This document shows, in pieces, positions 1 through 8,980 of a DNA stretch of 64,000 nucleotides. Numbering within the stretch: position 1 is the first letter of the stretch; each line of letters opens with the position of its first letter. Source of the DNA: Butyrivibrio sp. AC2005. GTDB taxonomy: Bacteria > Bacillota > Clostridia > Lachnospirales > Lachnospiraceae. A program made the translations under genes and the position numbers. Below the pieces are notes generated by a model. It ran no database searches. It had not been told where the DNA came from and saw only the letters and a program-made list of their open reading frames with translations. Location of the stretch: the NCBI RefSeq assembly GCF_000424145.1, contig NZ_KE384137.1:555740-619739 (forward strand), in the 5' to 3' direction.

Positions 1-359
1 AGGGACTACTCTCCCAAAGAATGTCAGTATTTAACGAATCACCAATTATATATTATAAAGACTACTATTTGAGACATATTCTGGGTGCACTGAATAAACA
101 CGCACTTGTAATGGCATCAATTAATCCATCTATAAAATTCATGAAAAAATATGACGAGGAAAATGGAACTAACTATATCAGCACACTTACTACTTATTTT
201 GACAATAACAGAAGCGCACCTGCTACAGCAAATGCGCTTTTCATACATAAATCAACTTTATTTTACAGATTCGATAAGATGAAACAGCTTTTTGGAATAC
301 ACCTTGATGATAAGGATGAACTGTTTTCTTATGAGTACTCTTTGAAGCTTTTGGAGTAA
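1..359 (+). CDS. PucR/CdaR-type transcriptional regulator, C-terminal fragment
   Basis: The reading frame is open from base 3, so the gene starts outside the window and only the last ~118 residues are seen. The end matches the C-terminal helix-turn-helix of PucR/CdaR regulators: a segment 'TYFDNNRSAPATANALFIHK' followed by 'TLFYRFDKMKQLFG', where the family has a conserved Asn-rich loop and an 'H(K/R)NT(L/V)xYR' recognition helix. Family members are activators of purine, sugar-acid or other catabolic genes, but the ligand-sensing N-terminus is missing here, so the target cannot be inferred. It ends about 30 bp before the convergent lipoprotein gene. Confidence 0.8.
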   Translation, partial: GLLSQRMSVFNESPIIYYKDYYLRHILGALNKHALVMASINPSIKFMKKYDEENGTNYISTLTTYFDNNRSAPATANALFIHKSTLFYRFDKMKQLFGIHLDDKDELFSYEYSLKLLE

Positions 360-392
360 TGTTTTTTAGCTTCCGGAAAATAATATTATTAC

Positions 393-1223
393 TTAGTTCC
401 CTGATTCCAGCATTTCCTTCAGGCTCTCTATCAGTTTGTCCTGCTGCTCTTCTGTAAGGATGTCGTTTATATCGATATCCTTACCGGTTCTGTCCTTGTA
501 CAGTTCCTCAAAACTTCTGCCCTGATCTTCCGGATTAAAGTCCACATCCCTGGCATGACTTTTAAGCTCTGAATCGTCCGGAAGTGCAGCGTAGGCAATA
601 TTATGCTGCATCCATTCATATACCATGTCATCAGCACTACGATAGCTCGACATGTCACGTCCATGTATAGGATGAATATCTATGAGCGCCTGACAGATTA
701 TAGTCATGTCTGACATACTATTAATCTTGTAGGAATTATAGATGGTCCAGTTGTCTGTTCTGTATACAGCGCTATAGTTCTCAGAGTTGTATGTGAATGA
801 ATAGTTAGTGCCCTGCCCATCAACATCCTGAAGATTTATATCCTCTGCAGAGGTCAGGATTCCAGTTTCTTCAGAGCTTCGGTTTCCAACTGCATCTGAT
901 TCAGCAGAGCTATCCTTTTCTTCTGTTCCTGATTCATTAGTCTGCGTACTGATAGCAGAATCTGTCTCTTCATCTATAACGGCATCTGTATCTACAGTAT
1001 CTTCTGCCTTAATATCTCCTACGCCATCAGCTCCAATAACAGATTTATTCTGTTCTTCTTGTTCTGTTTCGATAACCTGACTTTCATTTTCATTGCCAAT
1101 AGGTTCGAATAAAGTATCCTCTCCATCTTTGCTGCATCCTGATAATGATATCAGACCAAGCAATGCCGCTGCTGTAATCCCATATTTAATTTTATTTAGT
1201 TTTATAATCTTATTTTTCATCAT
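393..1223 (-). CDS. Predicted lipoprotein of unknown function
   Basis: About 276 residues. The N-terminus is a lipoprotein signal peptide: basic start (MMKNKIIKLNK), hydrophobic core and lipobox 'LISLSGC', so the product should be lipid-anchored outside the membrane. Residues ~30-125 are an acidic Ser/Thr/Glu-rich linker, followed by a small C-terminal region (YRTDNWTIYNSYKI...) not assigned to a family. Start choice is uncertain. The ATG pair at 1223/1220 has no ribosome site, but a TATACT box lies 6 bp upstream, so the mRNA may be leaderless. A GTG at 1295 has AGAGG seven bases upstream but would give an implausible 53-residue signal region. No functional partner is evident. Confidence 0.7.
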   Translation of the reverse strand: MMKNKIIKLNKIKYGITAAALLGLISLSGCSKDGEDTLFEPIGNENESQVIETEQEEQNKSVIGADGVGDIKAEDTVDTDAVIDEETDSAISTQTNESGTEEKDSSAESDAVGNRSSEETGILTSAEDINLQDVDGQGTNYSFTYNSENYSAVYRTDNWTIYNSYKINSMSDMTIICQALIDIHPIHGRDMSSYRSADDMVYEWMQHNIAYAALPDDSELKSHARDVDFNPEDQGRSFEELYKDRTGKDIDINDILTEEQQDKLIESLKEMLESGN

Positions 1224-1354
1224 TACTGTAGTATAACATACCCTTTCATATAGAAGAAAAACATAAATTGCAGTCACAAAACACAAAAAGTTCACAAAAA
1301 TACCTCTAACATCTTATTAACCTATGCCGATATATAAGATAGCAACGGATATTG

Positions 1355-1399
1355 CCGAATATCAAAGGATGGATTTTCTATTGGTATTCGGATTTTTTT
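1355..1399 (+). terminator. Hairpin with U-tract upstream of the 1443 gene
   Basis: An 11-bp stem (CCGAATATCAA / TTGGTATTCGG, one mismatch) with a 15-base loop is followed by ATTTTTTT. It has the form of an intrinsic terminator on the plus strand, but no plus-strand gene lies just upstream. It is 44 bp before the next plus-strand start codon and could be a leader terminator or attenuator. Confidence 0.5.
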
Positions 1400-1442
1400 G
1401 TCTAAAAGTTTTCACTAATTCTTGATGGAAGGAGGAAAACAC

Positions 1443-2672
1443 ATGCTCGAACTCTCAAAGGTTAAGCAGGTTCAGAACATTGGCACTTACAAATATGAAA
1501 ATAATGGGTCCCCTGCCAAAGCAACAACACAGAGCTTTAAGGCACACTTAGATGACGCCTCAGCTGTAAATAGCACTACTCCCATAAGCAATACGACAGT
1601 CAAAGAAAATGCTTCAAATACAGGTTCAACGGTTAATGGAACTAATGCAGCTGCTACTCCGCAAAAAACATCACAGACCGAATACACTGATACTGAGTGG
1701 GACGCACAGCGCAAGAAAAATATTGCAATCAGCAAGCTGCAGAAGGCAGACCCTGATATAGCCGCACTTGAAAGGGTTGCTCCCAATGCTTCTGAAAAAG
1801 TGAAAAGCGCATGGATAGATGCCTCCAGGGAAACCGGATACAATGGTCTTGGATATAGCAAAGACGCGACAGAAAATACCGCAACAAGACTTTATGCTGA
1901 AATGAATACAAGTGCCAAGATGACTGATAACAGCGCTGCCGGAGTTCAGGATATTTTGGGCGGGAATGTAGATTCTGCCATAGATGCAATTGAGGCCGCG
2001 AAACAGGATCGCATCAACATGACTAATTCACCCAGATCTTTAAAACGCTCTGACAATGAATTAGAATTTTACGATGCATTTTTAGAAAAATTAAACGGTT
2101 TACAGAATGGCACTTACACACCTTCAGAACAAAGTACCTTTGAGAGAATGAACAAGAACAACCTTGAAGTGCTTCCTTCAGAAAGCAGCAATGCTTCTGA
2201 AGAAATGGAAATCCCTGCAAGATATTCGGAAAATGCGTTTTTCCATAAAACCACTGGGGTCGATGCTGATGGTAATACCTTTGAGCTTAGCGCAAAATAC
2301 CCTGCGGATTACGATCCGTCAAATCCCAAGGTTGAAGTCTTTACTAACTATCAAGGCTCAGAAAAGCTCTATGAGGTCAGCATAAATAATGTAAATCCAG
2401 ATAAAGCATCACAGGCTGAGCTTTACGGTCTTTTCGCATATGTTGAAGATGACAGGAACATTCCACGCAGTATCGATCCGGATTCTTCAGACCTCTACTA
2501 CAGCGCTCTTGACAGAAAACTCGAAATATTACATCAAAATGTTCAGGATGTAGACAAAAACAACCAGCAGGAGACATATTTTGCTGAAACGGTAAATCCT
2601 TTCAAAACAATGGGCAACCTCTCATACTGGGATAGGAAAGAGATATTGGAAAGCGTATACAGCGGAAGTTGA
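1443..2672 (+). CDS. Hypothetical protein, no recognised domain
   Basis: About 409 residues. The start is set at the ATG preceded by AAGGAGG with a 7-base spacer; an earlier in-frame ATG at 1422 overlaps this ribosome site and is rejected. There is no signal peptide or membrane segment. Residues ~15-70 are low-complexity Ser/Thr/Asn/Ala. The middle has a helical region (LQKADPDIAALERVAPNASE...) and the C-terminal third contains an extended, probably globular domain (FHKTTGVDADGNTFELSAKY...). I do not recognise the family. A low-complexity N-terminus without a cleavable signal would also suit a substrate of a flagellar-type exporter, but nothing else in the window supports that. Confidence 0.65.
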   Translation: MLELSKVKQVQNIGTYKYENNGSPAKATTQSFKAHLDDASAVNSTTPISNTTVKENASNTGSTVNGTNAAATPQKTSQTEYTDTEWDAQRKKNIAISKLQKADPDIAALERVAPNASEKVKSAWIDASRETGYNGLGYSKDATENTATRLYAEMNTSAKMTDNSAAGVQDILGGNVDSAIDAIEAAKQDRINMTNSPRSLKRSDNELEFYDAFLEKLNGLQNGTYTPSEQSTFERMNKNNLEVLPSESSNASEEMEIPARYSENAFFHKTTGVDADGNTFELSAKYPADYDPSNPKVEVFTNYQGSEKLYEVSINNVNPDKASQAELYGLFAYVEDDRNIPRSIDPDSSDLYYSALDRKLEILHQNVQDVDKNNQQETYFAETVNPFKTMGNLSYWDRKEILESVYSGS

Positions 2673-2687
2673 ATAACATTACGTTTT

Positions 2688-4232
2688 TTATAATAATGGA
2701 GCCACAACTCGCAGGAAATTATCAATAATCTTATGAATAAATTTCCTGTTTATATCCTCAAGGTGTCTTTCCCTGCACTCTTTCAATGTACTCAGATAAT
2801 CAGCCTTCAGGGCATCAACAATATCTGCCTTGTAGAAAACAGAGCTACACTCGAAGTGAAGGAAAAGGCTCCTGTAATCAAGATTGACCGTTCCAATTCC
2901 TGCTATCTTATCATCTGAAATAAATGCCTTGGCATGAACAAAGCCGGGCGTATATTCATAAATTTTCACACCGGCTTTTAAGAGGTCCTCGTAATAGCTT
3001 CTTGAAAGCCGGTAAACTAATTTCTTGTCAGGAATTCCGGGCATAATTATTCTTACATCCAGGCCTCTTCTTGCAGCTCTTATAAACGCATCAAAAAGCG
3101 CATCCCCCAGCATAAGGTATGGCGTATAAAACCATACATACTCAGTTGCTGTAGAAAGAATCTCCGTAAACAGAATATTACTGGTGTGCTCATCTCTCAT
3201 AGGAGAGTCATAATACGGAAGTATATAACCGTTATCCGCATCGTAATCCTCCATATCTGCAACACGCTTTAATGTTTCTTCAGGAATTTTATGCATGGCA
3301 AAAGCGTCCCAGAATTCAGCAAACATATAGGTATAGCTTGCCACTGCCCTGCCTGTTACGCGAAAACCGATGTCCTTCCATCTTCCAAACATCTGCTTTT
3401 CATTGATGTACTCATCTGCCAGATTAACGCCTCCGCTGTAGGCTATCTCTCCGTCGATGACCATAATTTTCCTATGATCTCTGTTATTGAGCTGAGATTT
3501 TATGAGAAAGAATGGATTAAAAGGAATGCATTTGATTCCCTTCCTTGAAAGATCCGAAATGTCCCTAACTGAGTAAGTTGCAATACTTCCAAGGTCATCG
3601 TACATAACCCTGACATCAACTCCTGACTGCACTCTCTCTGCAAGTATTTCCGTAAGTGTATCCCAGAATTTACCGGACTGTATTATGAAATACTCAATAA
3701 AAATGAAGTGCTTCGCATCCTTCAGATCCTTGCACATATCGGCAAACATATCTTCCCCGAAGGGATAATACTTTGAAGTATCATTTTTCAAAAGAGGAAA
3801 GCCTGTTGACTGACTGACAAATGACAAGGTCTGTCCAAGCCTTAAGTCATCCTTCTCAATCTCCTTTATATAACAGGGGATTTCTGTATTGTCACCATCA
3901 TATAGTTTTCTTAGCACTGATGCTGTATAGTTAAGTCTCACCCTGAGCTTCTTCCCGGTAGTTTTATTTCCCAGGGTAAAATACAGCATGGCACCCAATA
4001 CAGGTACTGCTACTATTACTATAGCCCAAAGCAGTTTATAGGAGCTCTCATCCCGTCTTGCAATAAGCCTGACAACAAAAAATACTGCAAGCACAGTGAA
4101 AATACCATTAACAATATCAGCCAGATGGCCATTGGTAATTCTGTTAAATTGGACAAGTGTCAAATATAGCCATCCAATCTGAATAGCCAGCACCGGAAGA
4201 ACAATGATGATTCTGCCAAGTATTTTTTTCAA
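2688..4232 (-). CDS. cls: Cardiolipin synthase (phospholipase D superfamily)
   Basis: 514 residues, the usual length for bacterial Cls. It joins two phosphatidylglycerol molecules into cardiolipin and glycerol at the membrane. Two or three hydrophobic segments in the first ~90 residues form the membrane anchor. Both catalytic HKD motifs are intact: H253-K255-D260 in 'HRKIMVID' and H433-K435-D440 in 'HAKAFISD'. The start is a TTG with AAGGAG six to seven bases upstream; no better ATG fits. It is monocistronic by context, converging on the 1443 gene and divergent from the Na/Pi cotransporter region. Family membership is secure; the exact phospholipid product is inferred. Confidence 0.93.
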   Translation of the reverse strand: MKKILGRIIIVLPVLAIQIGWLYLTLVQFNRITNGHLADIVNGIFTVLAVFFVVRLIARRDESSYKLLWAIVIVAVPVLGAMLYFTLGNKTTGKKLRVRLNYTASVLRKLYDGDNTEIPCYIKEIEKDDLRLGQTLSFVSQSTGFPLLKNDTSKYYPFGEDMFADMCKDLKDAKHFIFIEYFIIQSGKFWDTLTEILAERVQSGVDVRVMYDDLGSIATYSVRDISDLSRKGIKCIPFNPFFLIKSQLNNRDHRKIMVIDGEIAYSGGVNLADEYINEKQMFGRWKDIGFRVTGRAVASYTYMFAEFWDAFAMHKIPEETLKRVADMEDYDADNGYILPYYDSPMRDEHTSNILFTEILSTATEYVWFYTPYLMLGDALFDAFIRAARRGLDVRIIMPGIPDKKLVYRLSRSYYEDLLKAGVKIYEYTPGFVHAKAFISDDKIAGIGTVNLDYRSLFLHFECSSVFYKADIVDALKADYLSTLKECRERHLEDINRKFIHKIIDNFLRVVAPLL

Positions 4233-4371
4233 AGTCTTCTCCTTCGTTTTCTAATATGTTTATATCAATTTTATCAACGGAATTTCAATAATTCTACTTT
4301 TTGAAAAGTTATTTCTATGATATTCAGAAAAATTTAATATTTAATTTCGTTTTGTTTTGATATGCACCATC

Positions 4372-4377
4372 TATAAT
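4372..4377 (+). promoter_or_regulatory. Candidate -10 box upstream of the Na/Pi cotransporter region
   Basis: A perfect TATAAT lies in an AT-rich stretch 30 bp before the AGGAGG of the small frame at 4419. No convincing -35 box lies 16-18 bp upstream; TTGTTT is present at a 14-bp spacing. Plausible but unproven. Confidence 0.35.
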
Positions 4378-4418
4378 TAATTATGTGACTGTCCCTTTAT
4401 TACATTAGGAGGTTTACC

Positions 4419-4584
4419 ATGCTTTTTCAAACAGTTGACAAGTTAAAGCGCCAATCCCTGGTGGAGTACCCCTGCAAATCTGTTTTTGGGGATAGGTATA
4501 ATACTACTATTCACTGCGTTTGTTGGCGTTATGCGTCTTATCTGGCTATGGCCTACATACCGATTCTTGCATTCAATGCGCTAA
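4419..4584 (+). pseudogene. Probable frameshifted small membrane-protein gene (or leader ORF)
   Basis: An ATG at 4419 has an excellent AGGAGG with a 6-base spacer. Its own frame runs to 4622 but looks unstructured (MLFQTVDKLKRQ...). From ~4447 the +1 frame is open to a stop at 4584 and encodes a typical single-pass membrane segment, 'NLFLGIGIILLFTAFVGVMR' followed by 'LIWLWPTYRFLHS'. A single shift near 4445-4455 would join the well-initiated N-terminus to this segment and give a ~55-residue membrane protein. The sequence may hold a real mutation, a sequencing error or a recoding site. The alternative is an untouched 67-residue leader peptide ending just before the next gene's ribosome site. 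Confidence 0.4.
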
Positions 4585-4636
4585 GCAACCTGGCAATCAA
4601 ACGCATTATGCCCAAAAGATAGAGGAGACCTTGTCC

Positions 4637-6397
4637 ATGAGTTCAGTAGAAATATTCACCATTATCGCTTCTATGGTAGGTGGTCTTGCATTATTTATGC
4701 TGGGAATGGATACCATGAGCAATTCCCTGTCAGCGTTGGCAGGAGGGGCCCTTAACCGATTACTGGGAACCATTACCAAAAACAAATTCTTTGCGTTTTT
4801 ATTTGGTGCAGTCATAACCGGAATAGTTCAGTCCTCTTCTGCTATTACGGTTCTTTCTGTCGGTCTTGTAAATTCCGGAATCATAGAGCTTTCAAAGGCT
4901 GTAGGCCTTATTATTGGTGCAAATCTTGGAACAACCGCTACTGCATGGATATTATCCCTGAATGCTCTGGATGGCGAGGAGCTGTTTCTTACAATTTTAA
5001 AACCAAGTTCTTTTTCGCCATTCCTTGCAATATTCAGTATTTTCATTACCATGTTCTCTAAATCCGAAAAAAAGAAAAATGTGGCATCTGTACTTCTTGG
5101 TTTTTCGGTAATGATGATTGGTATGAATCTGATGAGTTCAGCGGTCTCTCCTCTCAAGGAACTGCCCGCTATAAAAAATATACTGATAAGCTTTAACAAT
5201 CCTATCCTTGGATTTTTATTTGCACTATGTTTTGCTCTTATCATTCAAAGCTCAGACGCTGTTATCGGAATCGTGCAGGCCTTTGCCCTGTCCATGACTA
5301 TTACATATGGCATGGCTCTTCCCCTTATACTGGGTGCACAGGTTGGTACATGTATTACTGCTCTGCTGTCTTCCCTTGAAACATCCAACAATGGAAAAAG
5401 AACTGCTCTTTTGAATCTTTACTATAATTTTGTAAAGACACTTCCTGTCCTGATTATTTTTTATTTTTTAAATAAAGCTTCCGCTTTAAGCTTTATAGAT
5501 AACAGAGTTGGCGGGATAGGTATACCTGTAATGCATTCTATGGTTAATATCATAGCCATTGTAATATGGCTTCCTTTGTCGGATGTATTGGTAACACTGG
5601 TCAATCTGTCCATTCCTTTAAGTGCGGCAGAAAAGGAAGAACAGGCCAACAGACTGACCATGCTTGATGATAATCTTCTGGGTAATCCTGAGGTTGCGAT
5701 TGATCAGACAGACAAAGCTGTAATTATTCTATCGGAAACAGTTGAGGATACATATCTGTCTATAATAGACATTTATAAAAATCCTGATGTTAAAGAGAAA
5801 ATACCGATGCTTATTGAAAGGATCTTCAGATTCCGCGATCAGATTGATTCCTATCTCACAGAACTATCAATGAAAGAATTGGGTAGTACAGAAAGAGCTC
5901 ATCTGAATCTGCTTAATTCTGCCAATATTGCATTCGGAAGAATGGGAAAGGTTGCTAAGCGGTTATTCGATTTATCTGACACAATCGCTTCATCTTCATA
6001 TAGACTCACAGGTGAGGATCTCAAACAGAATCATATACTTGCGGGATCAATATACGAAATCATGCAGTTGACAATCAGTGATTTCAAAACAAGATCAAAT
6101 GCTGTTTCACAATCAATAAGATATTACCGGGAAGAAATCATGGAACTTAGCAACATAGTAAAACGAAATTACATAAAGAGAATCCATGACGAAGACCTGG
6201 ACCGAAGCAACAGCACACTTTATACGGATGTGTGCAATATCGAAGAGCGGCTTATTGATTACTGTGACATGATTGCCGAGGCTCTTATCAGGTACAGCAA
6301 AGAAACAAATCAGTATAATGCTTCGGTAAACGGAAATGATAAAAAAATACGTGCACAGGTACATGAAGCCTTCAAGGATAAGTTCGAAGCTTTATAA
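4637..6397 (+). CDS. Na+/phosphate cotransporter with PhoU-like C-terminal domain
   Basis: 586 residues, a membrane importer of the NptA/YjbB type (PF02690) that couples phosphate uptake to sodium. Two inverted repeats carry the family's Gln-Ser-Ser signatures: 'QSSSAITVLSVGLVNSG' near residue 60 and 'QSSDAVIGIVQAF' near residue 205. The first ~330 residues hold about eight to nine membrane segments; residues ~380-570 form a helical PhoU-like domain. The start is the ATG after GAGGAG (9-base spacer), since 'MSSVEIFTIIASMVGGLALF' is the natural family N-terminus; the longer in-frame extension to 4520 lacks a ribosome site. No pst or pho genes are adjacent. It ends at a bidirectional terminator. 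Confidence 0.9.
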   Translation: MSSVEIFTIIASMVGGLALFMLGMDTMSNSLSALAGGALNRLLGTITKNKFFAFLFGAVITGIVQSSSAITVLSVGLVNSGIIELSKAVGLIIGANLGTTATAWILSLNALDGEELFLTILKPSSFSPFLAIFSIFITMFSKSEKKKNVASVLLGFSVMMIGMNLMSSAVSPLKELPAIKNILISFNNPILGFLFALCFALIIQSSDAVIGIVQAFALSMTITYGMALPLILGAQVGTCITALLSSLETSNNGKRTALLNLYYNFVKTLPVLIIFYFLNKASALSFIDNRVGGIGIPVMHSMVNIIAIVIWLPLSDVLVTLVNLSIPLSAAEKEEQANRLTMLDDNLLGNPEVAIDQTDKAVIILSETVEDTYLSIIDIYKNPDVKEKIPMLIERIFRFRDQIDSYLTELSMKELGSTERAHLNLLNSANIAFGRMGKVAKRLFDLSDTIASSSYRLTGEDLKQNHILAGSIYEIMQLTISDFKTRSNAVSQSIRYYREEIMELSNIVKRNYIKRIHDEDLDRSNSTLYTDVCNIEERLIDYCDMIAEALIRYSKETNQYNASVNGNDKKIRAQVHEAFKDKFEAL

Positions 6398-6401
6398 AAC
6401 A

Positions 6402-6442
6402 AAAAGCCTCGCAGTTTCATTTTTTTAAACTGCGAGGTTTTA
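6402..6442. terminator. Bidirectional intrinsic terminator
   Basis: An 11-bp perfect stem (CCTCGCAGTTT / AAACTGCGAGG) is flanked by A-runs on the left and TTTT on the right. It serves both the plus-strand Na/Pi cotransporter and the minus-strand LPQTG gene, which converge here. Confidence 0.85.
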
Positions 6443-6443
6443 A

Positions 6444-6863
6444 TTAATGGCTCTTCTTTCGGCCATTCTTTTCAAAATGCCCTCCCCATACAAGAGCTGT
6501 CAGGAATACTGAAAAGCTGGCAAGCATGGCAACAAAGGTTAGTATTATACGATCGTCATCACCTGTTTGGGGAAGATCCGTCGTAGTTGTCGTTGCGGGA
6601 GTTGTTGACACCGGCGTTACAGTTGTCTCAGAGGATGCTGTAATTGCTGCACTGGGAGTAGTTGTTGTTGCCGCAGTTGTGGATGCTTCTGCGCTACCTT
6701 CATTATTGTTGCCCGAGCCACCGGAAGGCTCTTCCTGTAAAAGTCCGGCATCATAATTATCCTTAATATCTACGGTAACAGCCTCTGCCCTTATTACTGA
6801 AAGCGGGGATGTCATCAGCGTACAACACATAGGTATAACTACAAGCATTTTTTTCATCTTCAT
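6444..6863 (-). CDS. Small LPQTG cell-wall-anchored protein, sortase substrate
   Basis: 139 residues. It has an N-terminal Sec signal peptide (MKMKKMLVVIPMCCTLM..., cleavage near 'IRAEA'), a ~75-residue Ser/Thr/Ala/Pro-rich low-complexity region with no folded domain, then the sorting signal 'LPQTGDDD', a hydrophobic helix (IILTFVAMLASFSVFLTALVW) and a basic tail (KNGRKKSH). These are the three parts of a cell-wall sorting signal. It lies 23 bp downstream of the sortase gene in the same direction and is very probably its substrate. The mature protein is almost entirely linker, so its role may be as a tether or glycosylated spacer. Gene and anchoring are confident; function is unknown. Confidence 0.88.
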   Translation of the reverse strand: MKMKKMLVVIPMCCTLMTSPLSVIRAEAVTVDIKDNYDAGLLQEEPSGGSGNNNEGSAEASTTAATTTTPSAAITASSETTVTPVSTTPATTTTTDLPQTGDDDRIILTFVAMLASFSVFLTALVWGGHFEKNGRKKSH

Positions 6864-6886
6864 ACGTATCGCCCTGCCTTTCGAAA

Positions 6887-7693
6887 TTATCCGACCCTCT
6901 TGGCAACTACCAGCAATCTTCCGTTTTTCATTGTGTAGTCACAGGTTGAAAGTGTCAGCAGCTGATCACCATAAGTCGCGGTGGCTGCTATCTGGTGCAT
7001 AGATCTGGCCTTTAAATTAGCCACATAGGAATCAAAGGTTTCCTTGTCATTTAAATTAATATAGTTAGCATAATTAAATCCGTTTTTCTCACCGTTTGCG
7101 GTGGTATCAACCACAGCTATTACCTCATAAAACCTCTGCTCATTTGGAGTATCAAGCTCAACAGCCTGATGCTTCCTCATGTATGCATCATCCTTGTAAT
7201 ACTTAAGAGTTCCGAAAAGAGCGCCTGATCTCATATTATGTCCATGTATCAAAAGATGATTATCTGATAAGTCATAGTTACATCTCTTATCTAAAACAAG
7301 GAGTCCGTTTCTGTCTTCATTACCGAAAAAATCATGCTGTAAATAATAATCATTGTCGTCATCCCTATACATGATAGGATAGTTAATCTCAGAACCATTG
7401 ATACGGAGCCATCCCGTAAGATCCTTGTTCTTTTTATAAAGATATTCTATTTTGAGGGAAACAAGATTTGTATTTTGCTCTTCCGGAGATTCTTTTTTCG
7501 CATCCATGACAGCCCTGGAATTAGAAACAGAGACAGCCGCCATAGCCTGTACTTTTTTCATATTGGAACTGCTAACCTGTTCCTGATAAATCTCGACAGC
7601 AAAAATACCTGTCACCACCAAAAAGGTAATGCAGGATAACGTAAGGATAGTATTTCTTATTGTTTTTTTGATATTCCCCCTACGCCTTCGCAT
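6887..7693 (-). CDS. srtB: Class B sortase
   Basis: About 268 residues: a single N-terminal membrane anchor after a very basic start (MRRRRGNIKKTIRN) and an extracellular transpeptidase domain. The catalytic triad is visible: His152 in 'HGHNM', Cys251 in 'LSTCDYT' and Arg259 in 'NGRLLVV'. The 'TLSTCDY' and 'YLYKKNKDLTGWLRI' segments are class B signatures. It cleaves a sorting motif and links the substrate to peptidoglycan. The ATG with GGGGA nine bases upstream is preferred over a TTG two codons earlier. Class B enzymes usually use NPxTN- or (S/P)PxTG-like motifs, whereas the linked substrate has LPQTG. Confidence 0.92.
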   Translation of the reverse strand: MRRRRGNIKKTIRNTILTLSCITFLVVTGIFAVEIYQEQVSSSNMKKVQAMAAVSVSNSRAVMDAKKESPEEQNTNLVSLKIEYLYKKNKDLTGWLRINGSEINYPIMYRDDDNDYYLQHDFFGNEDRNGLLVLDKRCNYDLSDNHLLIHGHNMRSGALFGTLKYYKDDAYMRKHQAVELDTPNEQRFYEVIAVVDTTANGEKNGFNYANYINLNDKETFDSYVANLKARSMHQIAATATYGDQLLTLSTCDYTMKNGRLLVVAKRVG

Positions 7694-7759
7694 AAGCAAA
7701 AATCCCCATACCAGTTTTATTATTTACAAGTATTATTTCGGCATATAGGAGAAAAAAGT

Positions 7760-8923
7760 TTAGTCTAAAAGTAAATCCATTCCAACATCATATACGTTTC
7801 CGTTTACTGCGTCACTAAGCCATCTGGCCATGGTGACATCCCCCTGTGAAAAACGTGTAAAATACGGCTCTCTCACAGCGGTATGCACTGTTCCTCCCTT
7901 TGTTACGATTGGAACAACCCAATTATTGATAAACATGCCAAAGCCGGGAGTAAGCTCTTTTAATTCGTGAACCATCTCCTTTAGTTGCTCATAAAAAGTA
8001 TCCTGAACATCCGCATCGGTTTTGTAAGTCTTATTGATAAAATTATTGTAATAAGCTGAAAGCACATAATCTCTTGTGGAACTGGAATATAGATATCTGA
8101 GCTTATCACCGTATTTCGCAAACAGATTCCTGTACCAGCAAAGAGTAATGTTATCTGTTTTTATCGGATCGCATATGGACTCAGGTGCCTTCCATACGTT
8201 CCTCGCAATATGCTCCCATTTTGAATACAAAAGAAGCGCGCTATCCGATAAAAGTGTTACATCCTCCGCATCAGGGTACCATTTACTTAAAATATCATCC
8301 GTCAATGCCGGGACAGCGAATGCTCCGGCACTATTGCCGGCTATAAGTATTTTTTCCGGATTGGCAAAAAGTTTTCCTGAAATCTCCATCGCTTCAAGAA
8401 AATTATGATAACCATGGAAATGAAGGACATGCTGTTCCTTGTCCTCGCCCTCGTAAGGAAACTCATTATTCCCTACATGGAAATCACCCGTAGCATAGGG
8501 AATATCAATTATGCTCCAGTCTCTAAAGGGATTATCAGCATCCTTAAGATTCATTATCCCAATATCAATGTTTATGATCTGGGTTAACGGACGAACATTA
8601 TTAAAATAATAATTGGGAAGATCGGCAGCCACTTTACCACCGGTAATAGGCCTGGCTGCAGTATACTCATTGTATGCTACGCCACCGCCGGAAAAGAAAA
8701 TACATAGTTTTTTTGGATCGGCAATTTTCACATAGATATGATACCCTGATCCATCACCTGATATTCCTTTTGGAATTATGACCCTGTACCACTTTTTATC
8801 TTCGGGATCATCAGGAAGCTCCGGTGCCAAAAGGTCACGTTCTACCATCTGCTTATCTATTTTGTTTTCAACAAAATCCCCTAATTGCTGCAGTCGAAGG
8901 TTGCGTTTTTCCTTATAATTCAT
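7760..8923 (-). CDS. Pectinacetylesterase/NOTUM-family hydrolase, cytoplasmic
   Basis: 387 residues, alpha/beta-hydrolase fold of the PAE family (PF03283). Visible marks are the oxyanion-type 'IFFSGGGVAYN' near residue 77, the nucleophile Ser198 in 'GNSAGAF', and 'LLSDSALLL' soon after. The family removes acetyl or other acyl groups from polysaccharides (pectin) or lipidated proteins (NOTUM). No signal peptide is present, so this member should act inside the cell, perhaps on imported acetylated oligosaccharides. It is the last gene of the operon with the GH120 xylosidase, the condensation-fold protein and DUF6320, 57 bp after the latter. GGGGG precedes the ATG by seven bases. The substrate is not known. 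Confidence 0.75.
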   Translation of the reverse strand: MNYKEKRNLRLQQLGDFVENKIDKQMVERDLLAPELPDDPEDKKWYRVIIPKGISGDGSGYHIYVKIADPKKLCIFFSGGGVAYNEYTAARPITGGKVAADLPNYYFNNVRPLTQIINIDIGIMNLKDADNPFRDWSIIDIPYATGDFHVGNNEFPYEGEDKEQHVLHFHGYHNFLEAMEISGKLFANPEKILIAGNSAGAFAVPALTDDILSKWYPDAEDVTLLSDSALLLYSKWEHIARNVWKAPESICDPIKTDNITLCWYRNLFAKYGDKLRYLYSSSTRDYVLSAYYNNFINKTYKTDADVQDTFYEQLKEMVHELKELTPGFGMFINNWVVPIVTKGGTVHTAVREPYFTRFSQGDVTMARWLSDAVNGNVYDVGMDLLLD

Positions 8924-8980
8924 ACTGTTTCCCCCATTGGCATCGACATCGCTTCTCCCCGGAGTAATAATGCATTTTTA

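Noticed and set aside
1224..1295. Longer start (GTG at 1295) for the lipoprotein
   Set aside because: It would place two hydrophobic segments before the lipobox; the shorter start gives a normal lipoprotein signal, although the ribosome site favours the GTG.
6526..6756. Plus-strand Val/Ala-rich 76-residue frame
   Set aside because: Antisense of the Thr/Ala-rich LPQTG substrate.
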